A DNA stretch of 64,000 nucleotides from Acidobacteriota bacterium (GTDB taxonomy: Bacteria; Acidobacteriota; Terriglobia; Acidiferrales; UBA7541): positions 60,326 through 124,325 of the forward strand of contig QHYH01000085.1 in the NCBI GenBank assembly GCA_003223215.1, in the 5' to 3' direction. Made by a program: the position numbers and the translations under genes. How positions within the stretch are numbered: the first letter of the stretch is position 1; each line of letters opens with the position of its first letter. Of the stretch, positions 53,197 through 62,083 are shown piece after piece. Below the pieces are notes generated by a model. It did not search any database and was not told the origin of the DNA. It saw nothing but the letters and a program-made list of their open reading frames with translations.

Positions 53197-54864
53197 CTAC
53201 GGCGAGGATTGCTTGGGGAAGGCTTTGATGCCGGCCGGTGAGAACTCGAAGCGGACCTGCCATTGGCTGGGAACGCTGCGGCCACCGACTTCGGGCGAGG
53301 CGAATTCCCAACGGCGAACGGCTTTCAGCGCGGCGTCCGCGAAATACTTGCTCGGACCAGGATCCTCGAATGAAGCGTCGGAAACATTGCCGGCGGCGTC
53401 AACCTGAGCGAACACGGTAAGGCGCACTTTGCCGGTAATCGTCGCGAGTGCTTTGTCGGGAACATCGGGCAAAAACTGCTCCAGCACTTCGCCATGGCCG
53501 GCAGTGGTGCCGGAGTGGGCTGCCGAACTGCTCGGCGCGTCCGCCTCGGTTTTCGCCTCGGTGCGGAGAGAGGCGGGAGAGGGAGAGGCAGCCGGCGGCG
53601 GGGAAGCGTCTTTTGCCGGTGGTTTCGCGGCGGCGATCTTTGGCGAATCCTTGCTAGCGGCAGATGAACCGAGTTTTGCGCTGCGAGAAACTCCCGGATT
53701 TGCCGCTGGCGCTTCCGGCCCCGGCGCAATGGCGCGGGAGGCGGCGCTTGTCGAGGCAGAGGAGGACTCCGCGCGCCGGCCGAGGATTTTGGGCAGCGCG
53801 ATGATGGCGAAAACGACTAAGACGGCAACCGCCAGCGGAACGACGTAGCTAGGCAGGACAATGTCTTGCCTCGCGCCGCCCACTTTTAAAGACCCGAACG
53901 ATGGTTCCTTTGTGAGCGGCGGCAGGCTCGGCGGCATGAGCGGCGCGGGCTTCGAAGCTTTTGCCGCAGGGCGCCAAAGCGGTGGCGGAGACGGGATGAC
54001 CGGCGCCGGTTTCGGCGCCTGCAGCTTTGCAGCCGGAACGGCAGGAACAGGCGACAACGGCACGGACAAGGGCGACGCGCTTTGCGCCGCGGCCGCAGCA
54101 CGAGGTTTCAGGCTGGCTGTGATCTGGGCGATGCTCCAGCGAAGCCGGGGATCCCGTTCGAGCGCGTGCTGCGCGATCTGCCGAAACGGCTGCGGAAGAG
54201 ATTCCGGTACCGAGGGAAGGGAAGCGCCTCCTGGTTGCGCGCCGGGACCGCGTTGCGTCAGCACCTCAATCAAGATGACGCCCAGCGACCACACGTCGCT
54301 CGCGGCGGTAAGCGCCTGATTCGCGGATTCCGGGGCGTCGTACGGTGTGAGCTTGGCGGCGGACTTGCGGGTTTCACCGGCAGGGAAGAGCCGGTCGGTC
54401 GAGAGTTTGACTTGATCGCTGGTGGCCAGAATGTTTGAAGGCTTCAAATGCGAATGAACCAGTCCCTGAGCGTGCAAGTTGCTTAGGGCGTCCAGCACCA
54501 GGCCGAGCATGTCGCGGGCTTCCGACGGCGTGAGCGCCCGTTGCGGGAGGATCTCGGAAAGATTTTCTTCGGCGTGTTCCATGACCACGTAAAGCAGGTC
54601 CATGTCGGCCAGGCGGCAGCGGCCGCCCTGGTACAACTGCAGCAAATTGGGATGCGTGAGTTTCGAAGCGCGGCGCCAAAGGGAAAGTTGCAGATCGACC
54701 GATGCGCCTTCAGGAATCAGCTTGAGCACCGCTTTGGAAGATTGCGGGCCGGCAAGTTGCGTAAGAAAAACGGCGGATTCGCTCGAGCCGCCAAGATACC
54801 GCTGCAAAGGAAACGTATTGTTGATGACCTGGCCTTCGTATTGTTTCCAGGAAAAGCTCATCAT
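53197..54864 (-). CDS. Pseudokinase-TonB fusion membrane protein
   Basis: 555 residues. Residues about 10-275 form a Ser/Thr-kinase-like domain. It keeps a Lys in the ATP site (K48, AVLKLI), but the catalytic loop reads HSHLKPSN where HRDLKPxN is needed, so the catalytic Asp is replaced by His, and the DFG motif is replaced (KLSTDRL). A Pro/Ala-rich part and one transmembrane helix (about 335-362) follow, then an Ala/Ser-rich periplasmic stretch and a TonB C-terminal domain (about 465-555, VRLTVFAQVDAAGNVSDASF). It is probably a sensor linked to an envelope energy-transducing domain rather than an active kinase. Confidence 0.82.
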   Translation of the reverse strand: MMSFSWKQYEGQVINNTFPLQRYLGGSSESAVFLTQLAGPQSSKAVLKLIPEGASVDLQLSLWRRASKLTHPNLLQLYQGGRCRLADMDLLYVVMEHAEENLSEILPQRALTPSEARDMLGLVLDALSNLHAQGLVHSHLKPSNILATSDQVKLSTDRLFPAGETRKSAAKLTPYDAPESANQALTAASDVWSLGVILIEVLTQRGPGAQPGGASLPSVPESLPQPFRQIAQHALERDPRLRWSIAQITASLKPRAAAAAQSASPLSVPLSPVPAVPAAKLQAPKPAPVIPSPPPLWRPAAKASKPAPLMPPSLPPLTKEPSFGSLKVGGARQDIVLPSYVVPLAVAVLVVFAIIALPKILGRRAESSSASTSAASRAIAPGPEAPAANPGVSRSAKLGSSAASKDSPKIAAAKPPAKDASPPPAASPSPASLRTEAKTEADAPSSSAAHSGTTAGHGEVLEQFLPDVPDKALATITGKVRLTVFAQVDAAGNVSDASFEDPGPSKYFADAALKAVRRWEFASPEVGGRSVPSQWQVRFEFSPAGIKAFPKQSSP

Positions 54865-55098
54865 TGCACCTCAAGTCGGAGAGTTCTTGCCTCCGCTGAA
54901 TGCGGGCACGTGCATTCGGCCAGCCGGATATCCCAGAGAGCGCGGTGGCGTCTTGGACGGGGCTGGATCGTCGAGATTAGAATTTGAAGCGCCGCGGCCA
55001 AGGCGCTCGCCGGGATTATTCTGGCACGAAATGGGTTGCCATTGCGAGTGAGATCCTCAACAATGCTATCATGAATGAAACGCCCCAAAAAATCGAAC

Positions 55099-55131
55099 TT
55101 ATTTCGGGATAATTTCCGGTTATTTCGGGAT
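55099..55131. repeat. Two 12-bp direct repeats, 21 bp apart
   Basis: TTATTTCGGGAT occurs at 55099-55110 and 55120-55131. The 21-bp phase equals two helical turns. They lie between the start of the kinase-TonB gene and the stop of the glycosylase gene, about 235 bp upstream of the kinase start. They could be an operator for a dimeric or tandem regulator, but this is only a pattern. Confidence 0.4.
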
Positions 55132-55141
55132 CATGCTGGGA

Positions 55142-55828
55142 TCACGCGGCGCGCCGGCGCTTAGGTTGCTTTGGCGACGGTTGAAGCAGCCGCCTGGGGC
55201 CGCTCACGAAGGGATTGCTGCGCTCAAAAAAGCGAAGCAGTTTGTCGGCCGCGCGCGTGATGCCGATGCGCACGCTCTTGCCGATGCGGCCCACGGGGTG
55301 GTCGATCGCGCCAAGCCAGAGTTTTTCCTCCGCGCAGAGATCGACTCCGTCGTGGCGGCGATCGATCTGCAGGGCTTTTGCGAGACGCCCCGGCCCGCGC
55401 GTGAGGTCCAGGAGCTCCGTGGTTTTGCGATGCCGCTGCATGATTTCGATTCCTTCAAGCGGCTCGAGCGCGCGAATCAAAATAGCTGCGGCGGTTTCCG
55501 GCCGCTCGCTCACCACGTTGAGCATGAAATGGGCGCCGTAGTTGAAGAAAACATAGGCGTGGCCGGGGGCAAGATACATCGAACGGATTCGCGGCGTGGG
55601 CCCTCGAAAATGATGTCCGGCGGGATCGCCCGGAGGATAAGCTTCGGTCTCAACGATGCGCCCGCTGACGCGTCCGGCAGGCAAATCGTGCACCACGACT
55701 TTGCCGATCAGGAAGCGCGATAGGGCGACGGTATCTACGGGGAGTTCCGGGCGGCGGATGCGGCGAATGGTGATTCTCTGCTGTGATGCTTTGCGAGCCG
55801 TCCCTGGCGAAGGAAAGGGCGAGGCCAT
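55142..55828 (-). CDS. Alkyladenine (3-methyladenine) DNA glycosylase, AAG/MPG type
   Basis: 228 residues. Family marks are LIGKVVVHDLPAG, the catalytic-Glu segment IVETEAYPPGDPAGHH, RIRSMYLAPGHAYVFFNYG, LIRALEPLEGIE, TRGPGRLAKAL and RIGITRAAD. It removes alkylated or deaminated purines in base-excision repair. Start uncertain by a few residues. The acetyltransferase gene ends 6 bp upstream, so the two are probably co-transcribed. Confidence 0.93.
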   Translation of the reverse strand: MASPFPSPGTARKASQQRITIRRIRRPELPVDTVALSRFLIGKVVVHDLPAGRVSGRIVETEAYPPGDPAGHHFRGPTPRIRSMYLAPGHAYVFFNYGAHFMLNVVSERPETAAAILIRALEPLEGIEIMQRHRKTTELLDLTRGPGRLAKALQIDRRHDGVDLCAEEKLWLGAIDHPVGRIGKSVRIGITRAADKLLRFFERSNPFVSGPRRLLQPSPKQPKRRRAA

Positions 55829-55834
55829 GCGAAT

Positions 55835-56167
55835 TCACTTTCCGCGGGACAAAATCTGCCGAAGATCATTCGCTGAAAGCAAGTCCTGGTATTCACGATT
55901 CCGCCGCAGGAAGCTCGAAACATAGGGACACAAAGGAACCACACGAAGATGATTGGCGCGGGCGAAGTCCAGCGCACTGCGCGTGAGCTTGGCGGCCAAT
56001 CCCTTGCCTTGGAGCGGCGGTGGCACTTCGGTGTGCTGCAACACGACGCCATCCGGGAATCGGCGATAAGTAATAAGAGAGCGAAGCCCATCCACAGTGG
56101 CCTCGAAGCGGTGGGCCTCTTCATTGTGGGTGACAACTACCTCGTCCAGGTTCAGCTCCACACGCAC
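55835..56167 (-). CDS. Small GNAT-like acetyltransferase (YjdJ type)
   Basis: 110 residues. The short GNAT-fold family is recognised by ITYRRFPDGVVLQHTEVPPPLQGKGLAAKLTRSALDFARANHLRVVPLCPYVSSFLRR, read in sections: a TEVPxxLQGKGLA acetyl-CoA motif and a PLCPYVSSFL finish. The substrate is unknown. It lies upstream of the alkyladenine glycosylase gene with a 6-bp gap, and a hypothetical gene lies 75 bp upstream. Confidence 0.88.
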   Translation of the reverse strand: MRVELNLDEVVVTHNEEAHRFEATVDGLRSLITYRRFPDGVVLQHTEVPPPLQGKGLAAKLTRSALDFARANHLRVVPLCPYVSSFLRRNREYQDLLSANDLRQILSRGK

Positions 56168-56242
56168 CTCGCCTCCGGTGGGTTTCTCGCTTCCCGCCAG
56201 GATCCTCCGGAGGGCAAAATTCTATCAGCAATTCGCCAACGG

Positions 56243-56689
56243 CTAGGCGCCCGAGGAGTCCGGCGGCTCGTTGTGGAAGAGGCGGGCCAACTCTGCATGC
56301 TCGATGACCACGGCCGGGTCGTTCTGGATGGCGTCGAAATACTTCTTCTGGAACCCGTCGCCGGATTCTGTCGGAACGAACATCTTTCGCGCCAGGGAAA
56401 ATGCTATTTTGGTGTACTCCGGAGTGATCGGCTCTTCTGCGGCAAGAGATTCGTCGATGCGTACCACAAATTCCGAAATGTTATGCAGCCAGGCGAATTG
56501 CGAATGGTCCACCACCAGACGGAATAATTCGCCGGCGTTGACGTGCCCGTGATCGCGCTCGTAGTTTCGGCGTTCCATCTCCAATAACTTCTTGTGCACG
56601 CGAAGAAGCGCCAGCCGCAAGGCAATGAGCCTTTCGCGAGCCGGGGAGTCGTGGTTGGAGCCCTCCAATTTGGAGTTTGCGGAGTCCAT
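56243..56689 (-). CDS. Hypothetical helical protein
   Basis: 148 residues, all helical by composition (LIALRLALLRVHKKLLEMERRNYE, DHSQFAWLHNISEFVVRIDE). No signal peptide or membrane helix. No family name comes to mind. It probably is the first gene of the small unit that continues with the acetyltransferase and the glycosylase. Confidence 0.65.
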   Translation of the reverse strand: MDSANSKLEGSNHDSPARERLIALRLALLRVHKKLLEMERRNYERDHGHVNAGELFRLVVDHSQFAWLHNISEFVVRIDESLAAEEPITPEYTKIAFSLARKMFVPTESGDGFQKKYFDAIQNDPAVVIEHAELARLFHNEPPDSSGA

Positions 56690-56919
56690 GTTTGATGTCT
56701 ACATCACTATTTTCCGATAGCCACTGTCAATTTTCAAAACACGTGCGCGTAGTCTAAGACATAGCGATTGGAGAGACCCGAGATCAGAGATCAGGAGGAA
56801 GTGCCTCGCGCCGACGGCCAGGGCAATGGGTTCTCAGCAAAGAATTGCGGGAATCAGCAGACCGCTTCACGACCTGGCGTGCGCTTCCAGCTGACGCGCA
56901 TTGGGCGGTGTGAATCTGC

Positions 56920-57840
56920 TTACTGGTGATAGCGCCGCTCGCCGACGGGCAGAGCAATCGGCAGCCGATTGCCCGCGGGCGGCAGCGGGCAGGTGGCGTA
57001 TCCCGTGTAGGCACAGGGAGGATTTTCCAGGTGGTTGAAATCCAGCACCAATTCGCCGGGCTTGTCGAGACCGTTCGTCGGGAAACCGGTATAAAGGAAA
57101 CGGCACGCGGGATAGGTGGTGGTCGCGCTGGTGGTGTCGCGAAGGATAAAGAAAAGCTTGGCCACCGTCGGATCCTCGAGGACCGGCTCGAGGCGCAGGG
57201 CCTTGCCGTCCACCACGAATTCTGCGGCGCCGGGCACAGGTTGGTCGTAGTTGGTGCCGACGAGAGTCGCAAGCGTAATGGTCTTGAACGGAACGTAGGG
57301 GATCCACTTGGCGGTGACGCGATAAGTTTCCTCCGGCGGATACCACTCTAGCCCGTGAAATGCAGTAATCGAGGGAGACTGGGCGTCCTTGACGCGCAGA
57401 GCGAAGCGGGATTCGCGGCGAATGACGTACAGGTTGAGGTCACCGATAGTCATGCGGGGCGCGACTTTATCTTTGTTGGGTTCCGCGCGGAGAGATTGCG
57501 GCTTTGCGAGTGCGCCCGCCACTAGAAAATCTTGCGGGAATCCGCCCTTAGGCGGATTCAGCGTGACGGTTTCTCCCTCGAGATGCAAGACGGCGAGATG
57601 CGCAGGTCCTTTCGCGAGGCGGATTTTATTGTCGGAGCCGGAGCCAACACTATTGTCGCCGGGTTGCAGCCATTCCAGTCCAACCAGTGAAAGCCAGCCA
57701 TCGGGCTTCAAAAGCTCCGCGGCGTGTTGGGTTCGCCAGGCGGCCAGATCGCTCTCTAAATTGCCGGTTTGGGCGAGGAGTGCCGCGGCGAGCAAGAGCC
57801 CAGTGAGGCCGCCATGCGAGAGTCGAGACAGGAAGCGCAT
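56920..57840 (-). CDS. Secreted DUF1684 protein
   Basis: 306 residues. A signal peptide (about 1-26, LLLAAALLAQTGN) is followed by the DUF1684 pattern: WRTQHAAELLKPDGWLSLVGLEWLQPGDNSVG, TAFHGLEWYPPEETYRV, and GELVLDFNHLENPPCAYTGYATCPLPPAGNRLPI. The family has no established function. The start at 57840 places the signal sequence at the N-terminus. The longer frame to 58311 overlaps the pntAA gene on the other strand. Confidence 0.85.
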   Translation of the reverse strand: MRFLSRLSHGGLTGLLLAAALLAQTGNLESDLAAWRTQHAAELLKPDGWLSLVGLEWLQPGDNSVGSGSDNKIRLAKGPAHLAVLHLEGETVTLNPPKGGFPQDFLVAGALAKPQSLRAEPNKDKVAPRMTIGDLNLYVIRRESRFALRVKDAQSPSITAFHGLEWYPPEETYRVTAKWIPYVPFKTITLATLVGTNYDQPVPGAAEFVVDGKALRLEPVLEDPTVAKLFFILRDTTSATTTYPACRFLYTGFPTNGLDKPGELVLDFNHLENPPCAYTGYATCPLPPAGNRLPIALPVGERRYHQ

Positions 57841-58092
57841 ACGCAAGTATAACTCCGGCATGGGAGGCTGCGGGTGCCGCAGAGCGCGCAATTGTAAATC
57901 CTTCTCCATGCGGCGACGAGTTGCGCGGTGCTGTGCCGCAGCGACTCTTAGCGAAACGTCGGCGAAGAGTGTATGCTTTCCAGAGCGTTGGCCGAGTGGG
58001 GCAGACCTCTGATAGAGCTCGCTTGGGTGCGTCTCGTCGATAGTGTGCAATTCCCATAAGCAGTCGAATGGTTTGGTCCTGGAGGAAACTTC

Positions 58093-59283
58093 ATGATTGT
58101 GGGCGTTCCGCGAGAAAGCTTCCCAGATGAGCGCCGCGTGGCGTTGGTGCCTTTGGTGGTGCCAAATCTCACAAAAGCGGGATTCGAAGTTGTGATCGAG
58201 GCGGGGGCGGGCAGTAGTGCGGGCTATCCGGATGGGGAATATGCCGCGAAGGGCGCAAAAATCGTGACGAGTCGCGCTGACGTCTTTCGCGCCGCCGACA
58301 TCGTCGTGCAAGTGCTGTGTTACGGCTCGAATGACAAAACGGGTAAAGCCGATGTTCCGCTGTACCGCAAAGGCCAGGTGCTGATCGGATTTTTGCGGCC
58401 GCTAGGCTCGATTGAGACCATTCGGGAAATCGCGTCCAGCGGCGTGACTGCCTTGTCCGTGGAGCTGATGCCGCGCAGCACGCGCGCGCAAAGCATGGAC
58501 GCGCTTTCCTCGATGGCCACGATTTGTGGCTATAAGGCCGTGGTCCTTGCCGCGGATAAATTGCCGCGCATTTTCCCGATGCTGACGACCGCCGCGGGAA
58601 CCATCACTCCCGCACGAGTGTTCATTATCGGCGCGGGCGTGGCCGGCTTGCAGGCGATTTCCACGGCGCGGCGACTCGGCGCGGTCGCTTCGGCGTACGA
58701 CTTGCGGCCTGTCGCCAAGGAACAGGTGCAGAGTCTCGGTGGGCGGTTTGTCGAGCTTCCCATCGAGGCGAAAGACGCGCAGGATTCGCGTGGCTATGCA
58801 CGCGCGCAGGACGAAGCTTTTTACCAGCGCCAGCGCGAGCTTCTCGGAAAAGCCGTTGCGGACAGCGTCGTGGTCATCACCGCCGCAGTCATCCCGGGGA
58901 AAAAGCCGCCGCTGCTGGTAACCAAGGACATGGTGGCGAGCATGGCTCCGGGTTCCGTAATCGTGGACCTCGCCAGCGAGCGCGGCGGGAATTGCGAGCT
59001 GACCAAAGCGGCTGAGACCGTTGTGGAACACGGCGTCACCATCATCGGAACATTCAATTTGGCCAGCAGCGTGCCTTACCACGCCAGCCAGATGTATGCG
59101 CGAAACCTCAGCGCGTTTCTGCTGCATCTTGTCAGGGACGGCAGGCTGCAACTGAACCTGGAAGACGAAATTGTCCGCGAGACGCTGCTCACCAAGGATG
59201 GCGAAGTCTTCAACGCGCGCGTGCGGGAATTCTTTTCGCTTCCGGCCTTGCCGGCGGCGTCCAAGGAGGTCGCGAAATCATGA
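58093..59283 (+). CDS. pntAA: NAD(P) transhydrogenase subunit alpha part 1
   Basis: 396 residues, the NAD(H)-binding domain I. It has the alanine-dehydrogenase-like start VGVPRESFPDERRVALVP, a nucleotide-binding fold VFIIGAGVAGLQAISTARRLGA, and the RQD loop-like region RGYARAQDEAFYQRQRELL. The ATG has GGAGG 6 nt upstream. It starts a three-gene operon that makes a split proton-translocating transhydrogenase, exchanging hydride between NADH and NADP+. Confidence 0.93.
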   Translation: MIVGVPRESFPDERRVALVPLVVPNLTKAGFEVVIEAGAGSSAGYPDGEYAAKGAKIVTSRADVFRAADIVVQVLCYGSNDKTGKADVPLYRKGQVLIGFLRPLGSIETIREIASSGVTALSVELMPRSTRAQSMDALSSMATICGYKAVVLAADKLPRIFPMLTTAAGTITPARVFIIGAGVAGLQAISTARRLGAVASAYDLRPVAKEQVQSLGGRFVELPIEAKDAQDSRGYARAQDEAFYQRQRELLGKAVADSVVVITAAVIPGKKPPLLVTKDMVASMAPGSVIVDLASERGGNCELTKAAETVVEHGVTIIGTFNLASSVPYHASQMYARNLSAFLLHLVRDGRLQLNLEDEIVRETLLTKDGEVFNARVREFFSLPALPAASKEVAKS

Positions 59284-59585
59284 AGCTGGACTTGCTGACC
59301 AGCCTCTACGTTTTCATGTTGGCCGCGTTTATCGGATTTGAAGTGATCCGCCGCGTTTCGCCTTTGCTGCACACGCCGTTGATGTCCCTGACCAACGCGC
59401 TCGATGCCATCGCGGTGGTCGGAGCGATCATCCTGGCCGGCGAATCTCACGAGCATCGCGCGCTGCTCGCCAAAGTTCTCGGCACCATCGCCATTGTCGC
59501 CGCCACCAGCAACATCGTGGGTGGTTTCCTCATCACCGACCGCATGCTGCGCATGTTCAAGGCCAGTGGGCCAAGAAAGCAATAA
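59280..59585 (+). CDS. pntAB: NAD(P) transhydrogenase subunit alpha part 2
   Basis: 101 residues and three hydrophobic helices (LLTSLYVFMLAAFIGFEVI, a middle helix and LGTIAIVAATSNIVGGF), the membrane portion of the alpha subunit. The motif GFLITDRMLRMFK at the end is typical. It overlaps pntAA by 4 bp (ATGA), and pntB follows after 5 bp. Confidence 0.92.
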   Translation: MKLDLLTSLYVFMLAAFIGFEVIRRVSPLLHTPLMSLTNALDAIAVVGAIILAGESHEHRALLAKVLGTIAIVAATSNIVGGFLITDRMLRMFKASGPRKQ

Positions 59586-59590
59586 CCGGC

Positions 59591-60979
59591 GTGCCCACCG
59601 AACATATCATCGAAGCCACATACCTAATTGCCACGGCGCTTTTCATTCTTTCGCTGAAGTGGCTTAGTTCTCCGGCTACCGCGCGCCGTGGCGTCTTCGC
59701 GGGCGAAGTCGGCATGCTCCTGGCTGTTGTGGGCACGCTGATGTACCACGGGATCGTCGAGTACAAATGGATTGCGATCGCGCTCGTTCTTGGCTCCATC
59801 ATCGGCGTGCCGCTCGGGGAAGTGGCCATGACGGCGGTCCCGCAGCGGACCGCGCTGAGCCACGCGTTCGGCGCGCTGTGCGTGACGCTTGTCGGCACGG
59901 CCGAATATTATCTACGAACGCCCGACGTGCCGCCGTTCATGATGAGCGTTCTCTCAATGGAAATTATTTTGGGATCGCTCACGTTCACGGGTAGCTTGAT
60001 GGCCGCGGGAAAACTGCAGGAAATCCTTCCGCAGCGACCGTTAACCTACAAAGGGCAAAACTTTGTCAACCTTGGCTTGCTCGCGGTGGCTGTTGCTGTT
60101 GCGGTGGCGCTGGTGATGCATCCCGAGAAAATGCAACTGTTTCCGGTAATCGTCGCGATACCGCTCGTTTTCGGGGTGATGATGATTATCCCCATCGGCG
60201 GCGCGGACATGCCGACGGTCATTTCTCTTCTGAATTCCTATGCTGGTCTTTCCGCGGCCGCGATGGGTTTCGTTTTGCAAAGCAAACTGCTGATCATTGC
60301 CGGCGCGCTCGACGGGGCTTCGGGCTTCATTCTGTCCGTCAACATGTCCAAGGCCATGAACCGCTCCTTCGCCAATGTGCTCTTCGGCGCCTTCGGTCAG
60401 GAGCAAGCTTCCGGCGCCGCGGGCGGCGCGGAGCAGGCGCGCAGCGTGCGCAGCGCCACGCCCGAAGAAGCCGCTGCGATTCTTGCGGCCGCCAACAAAG
60501 TCGTCGTTGTTCCCGGATACGGCATGGCCGTGGCCCAGGCGCAACACAAAGTGCGCGAACTTTACGACGCGCTCACCAAACGCGGCATTGATGTGAAATT
60601 CGGGATCCATCCCGTGGCCGGACGCATGCCGGGCCATATGAACGTGCTGCTTGCCGAAGCCGACATTCCCTACGACAAACTTCTCGATATGGATGAGATC
60701 AACGGTGAGTTCCCGCAGACCGACGTCGCACTGGTCATTGGCGCAAACGACGTCACGAATCCCGCCGCACGCACGGATCACTCCAGCCCGATTTTTGGCA
60801 TGCCCATCCTCGACGTGGACAAGGCGCGCACGGTGATGGTGATCAAGCGCAGCATGGGCGCCGGCTTCGCGGGAATTGAAAACCCGCTCTATTACATGGA
60901 CAAAACGCTTATGCTCTTTGGCGATGCCAAGAATTTCGTTGGCGCTATTGTTCGCGAGTTGGCCAGTGGCCACGAATAG
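59591..60979 (+). CDS. pntB: NAD(P) transhydrogenase subunit beta
   Basis: 462 residues. The N-terminal half has about nine transmembrane helices and the C-terminal half the NADP(H)-binding domain III, with VVVPGYGMAVAQAQHKV, HPVAGRMPGHMNVLLAEA, VALVIGANDVTNPAAR and VIKRSMGAGFAG. The GTG start at 59591 lies 5 bp after the pntAB stop. Together with domain I it couples proton entry to NADPH formation. Confidence 0.95.
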   Translation: MPTEHIIEATYLIATALFILSLKWLSSPATARRGVFAGEVGMLLAVVGTLMYHGIVEYKWIAIALVLGSIIGVPLGEVAMTAVPQRTALSHAFGALCVTLVGTAEYYLRTPDVPPFMMSVLSMEIILGSLTFTGSLMAAGKLQEILPQRPLTYKGQNFVNLGLLAVAVAVAVALVMHPEKMQLFPVIVAIPLVFGVMMIIPIGGADMPTVISLLNSYAGLSAAAMGFVLQSKLLIIAGALDGASGFILSVNMSKAMNRSFANVLFGAFGQEQASGAAGGAEQARSVRSATPEEAAAILAAANKVVVVPGYGMAVAQAQHKVRELYDALTKRGIDVKFGIHPVAGRMPGHMNVLLAEADIPYDKLLDMDEINGEFPQTDVALVIGANDVTNPAARTDHSSPIFGMPILDVDKARTVMVIKRSMGAGFAGIENPLYYMDKTLMLFGDAKNFVGAIVRELASGHE

Positions 60980-61111
60980 GATTCCGGACCTACCCTGCGG
61001 TCACCCGGATCGTCATCCCGACTCGCGGGCCGTCGTTCCCCCGCGGCCGGTGGCGGAGGGGTCGCCTTTTCTGCCTCAGATTCTTGGGATAAGCGCCGCG
61101 GTCCGAGCCCA

Positions 61112-61855
61112 TTATTTCGCATCGTGAAAAATGATTCCCAGCGTGTAACGCGTGCCGCGATGCACGCGGCTGACTCCGTGCTTCATGCTTACACGATAAT
61201 AGCCGCGCGCGCCGCGCACCGGGCGGTAGCGCGTCGTGAAGACAATCGCTTGCCCTTGATCGGCATGCACCACTTCGGCTTTGGATTGCGCCCGTGGTTG
61301 CTGTTCCACCAGAAGAAACTCCCCGCCTTCCCAGTCGCGGCCTGGCTGCCCAAGCAAGAAAACCATCTGCAACGGAAAAGCGACTTCGCCGTAAATATCC
61401 TGATGCAGGCAGTTGTATCCGCCCGCTTCGTAGTGCAGCAGCAACGGCGTGGGCTTGATCTGCCCAGCTTTGTGACAAATCTTCAAAAACGCCTTATGCT
61501 CAGCGGGAAAACCTGGGCTCTGGTCTCCGAGATTTTCCGCCCACTGGTTGGCGAGTTTGGCGAGATGCGGATAAGCGCTGGTTCGGAGCGAGGAGACGAT
61601 TTCCGGCAGCGGATCGCCAAAGTATTTGTAATCTCCGACGCCGAAACGGTAGCGCTCCATCACGATTTGGCTGCGGAACCGGGTTGCCTCGGCGTACATC
61701 GCCGCGAGCGAGGCGCATTCCTCGGGCGCAAGAATCGGCGCCGTTAGGGCATAACCGCGCTCGGAAAGGGAAGTCCTCGCCGCCGCCCAATCCAGCGCGG
61801 CGATGCGTTCCTCGACGGGGTGAGCCGCCGATGTTTTTCGAGCCGGTTCGGCCAC
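61112..61855 (-). CDS. 2-oxoglutarate/Fe(II)-dependent oxygenase
   Basis: 247 residues. The fold core has HYEAGGYNCLHQDIYGEVAFPLQ, where HQD is the HxD iron motif, then GGEFLLVEQQPRAQS, and a second half KHGVSRVHRGTRYTLGIIFHD with the distal His and the Arg that binds 2-oxoglutarate. It hydroxylates an unknown substrate. It is convergent with pntB, with about 130 bp between. Confidence 0.88.
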   Translation of the reverse strand: MAEPARKTSAAHPVEERIAALDWAAARTSLSERGYALTAPILAPEECASLAAMYAEATRFRSQIVMERYRFGVGDYKYFGDPLPEIVSSLRTSAYPHLAKLANQWAENLGDQSPGFPAEHKAFLKICHKAGQIKPTPLLLHYEAGGYNCLHQDIYGEVAFPLQMVFLLGQPGRDWEGGEFLLVEQQPRAQSKAEVVHADQGQAIVFTTRYRPVRGARGYYRVSMKHGVSRVHRGTRYTLGIIFHDAK

Positions 61856-62083
61856 GGCATTCCTCAGTGGCAGCTAATCGAAAGCGCCAGACGCACAGTT
61901 TAGACCAGGGCGAGCTGGCGTTCTATCCGGTATGCGCCGCCAAATCGTTTCTCCTTTACCACCTCGGTGCGCCGGCCTTATGGCCTACCGAGGAAGGCTC
62001 TTCTTGAGCGTGCTCCCCACCCCCCTTTCGGTGCTATAGTGGTGGGCGCCAAATGCAATTTCTCCCGATCCAAGGAGGTTCAC

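Noticed and set aside
57975..58060. tRNA-like segment (TTGGCCGAGTGG) upstream of pntAA
   Set aside because: No matching acceptor or T-arm sequence (GGTTCRA) and no cloverleaf. It is only a chance match.
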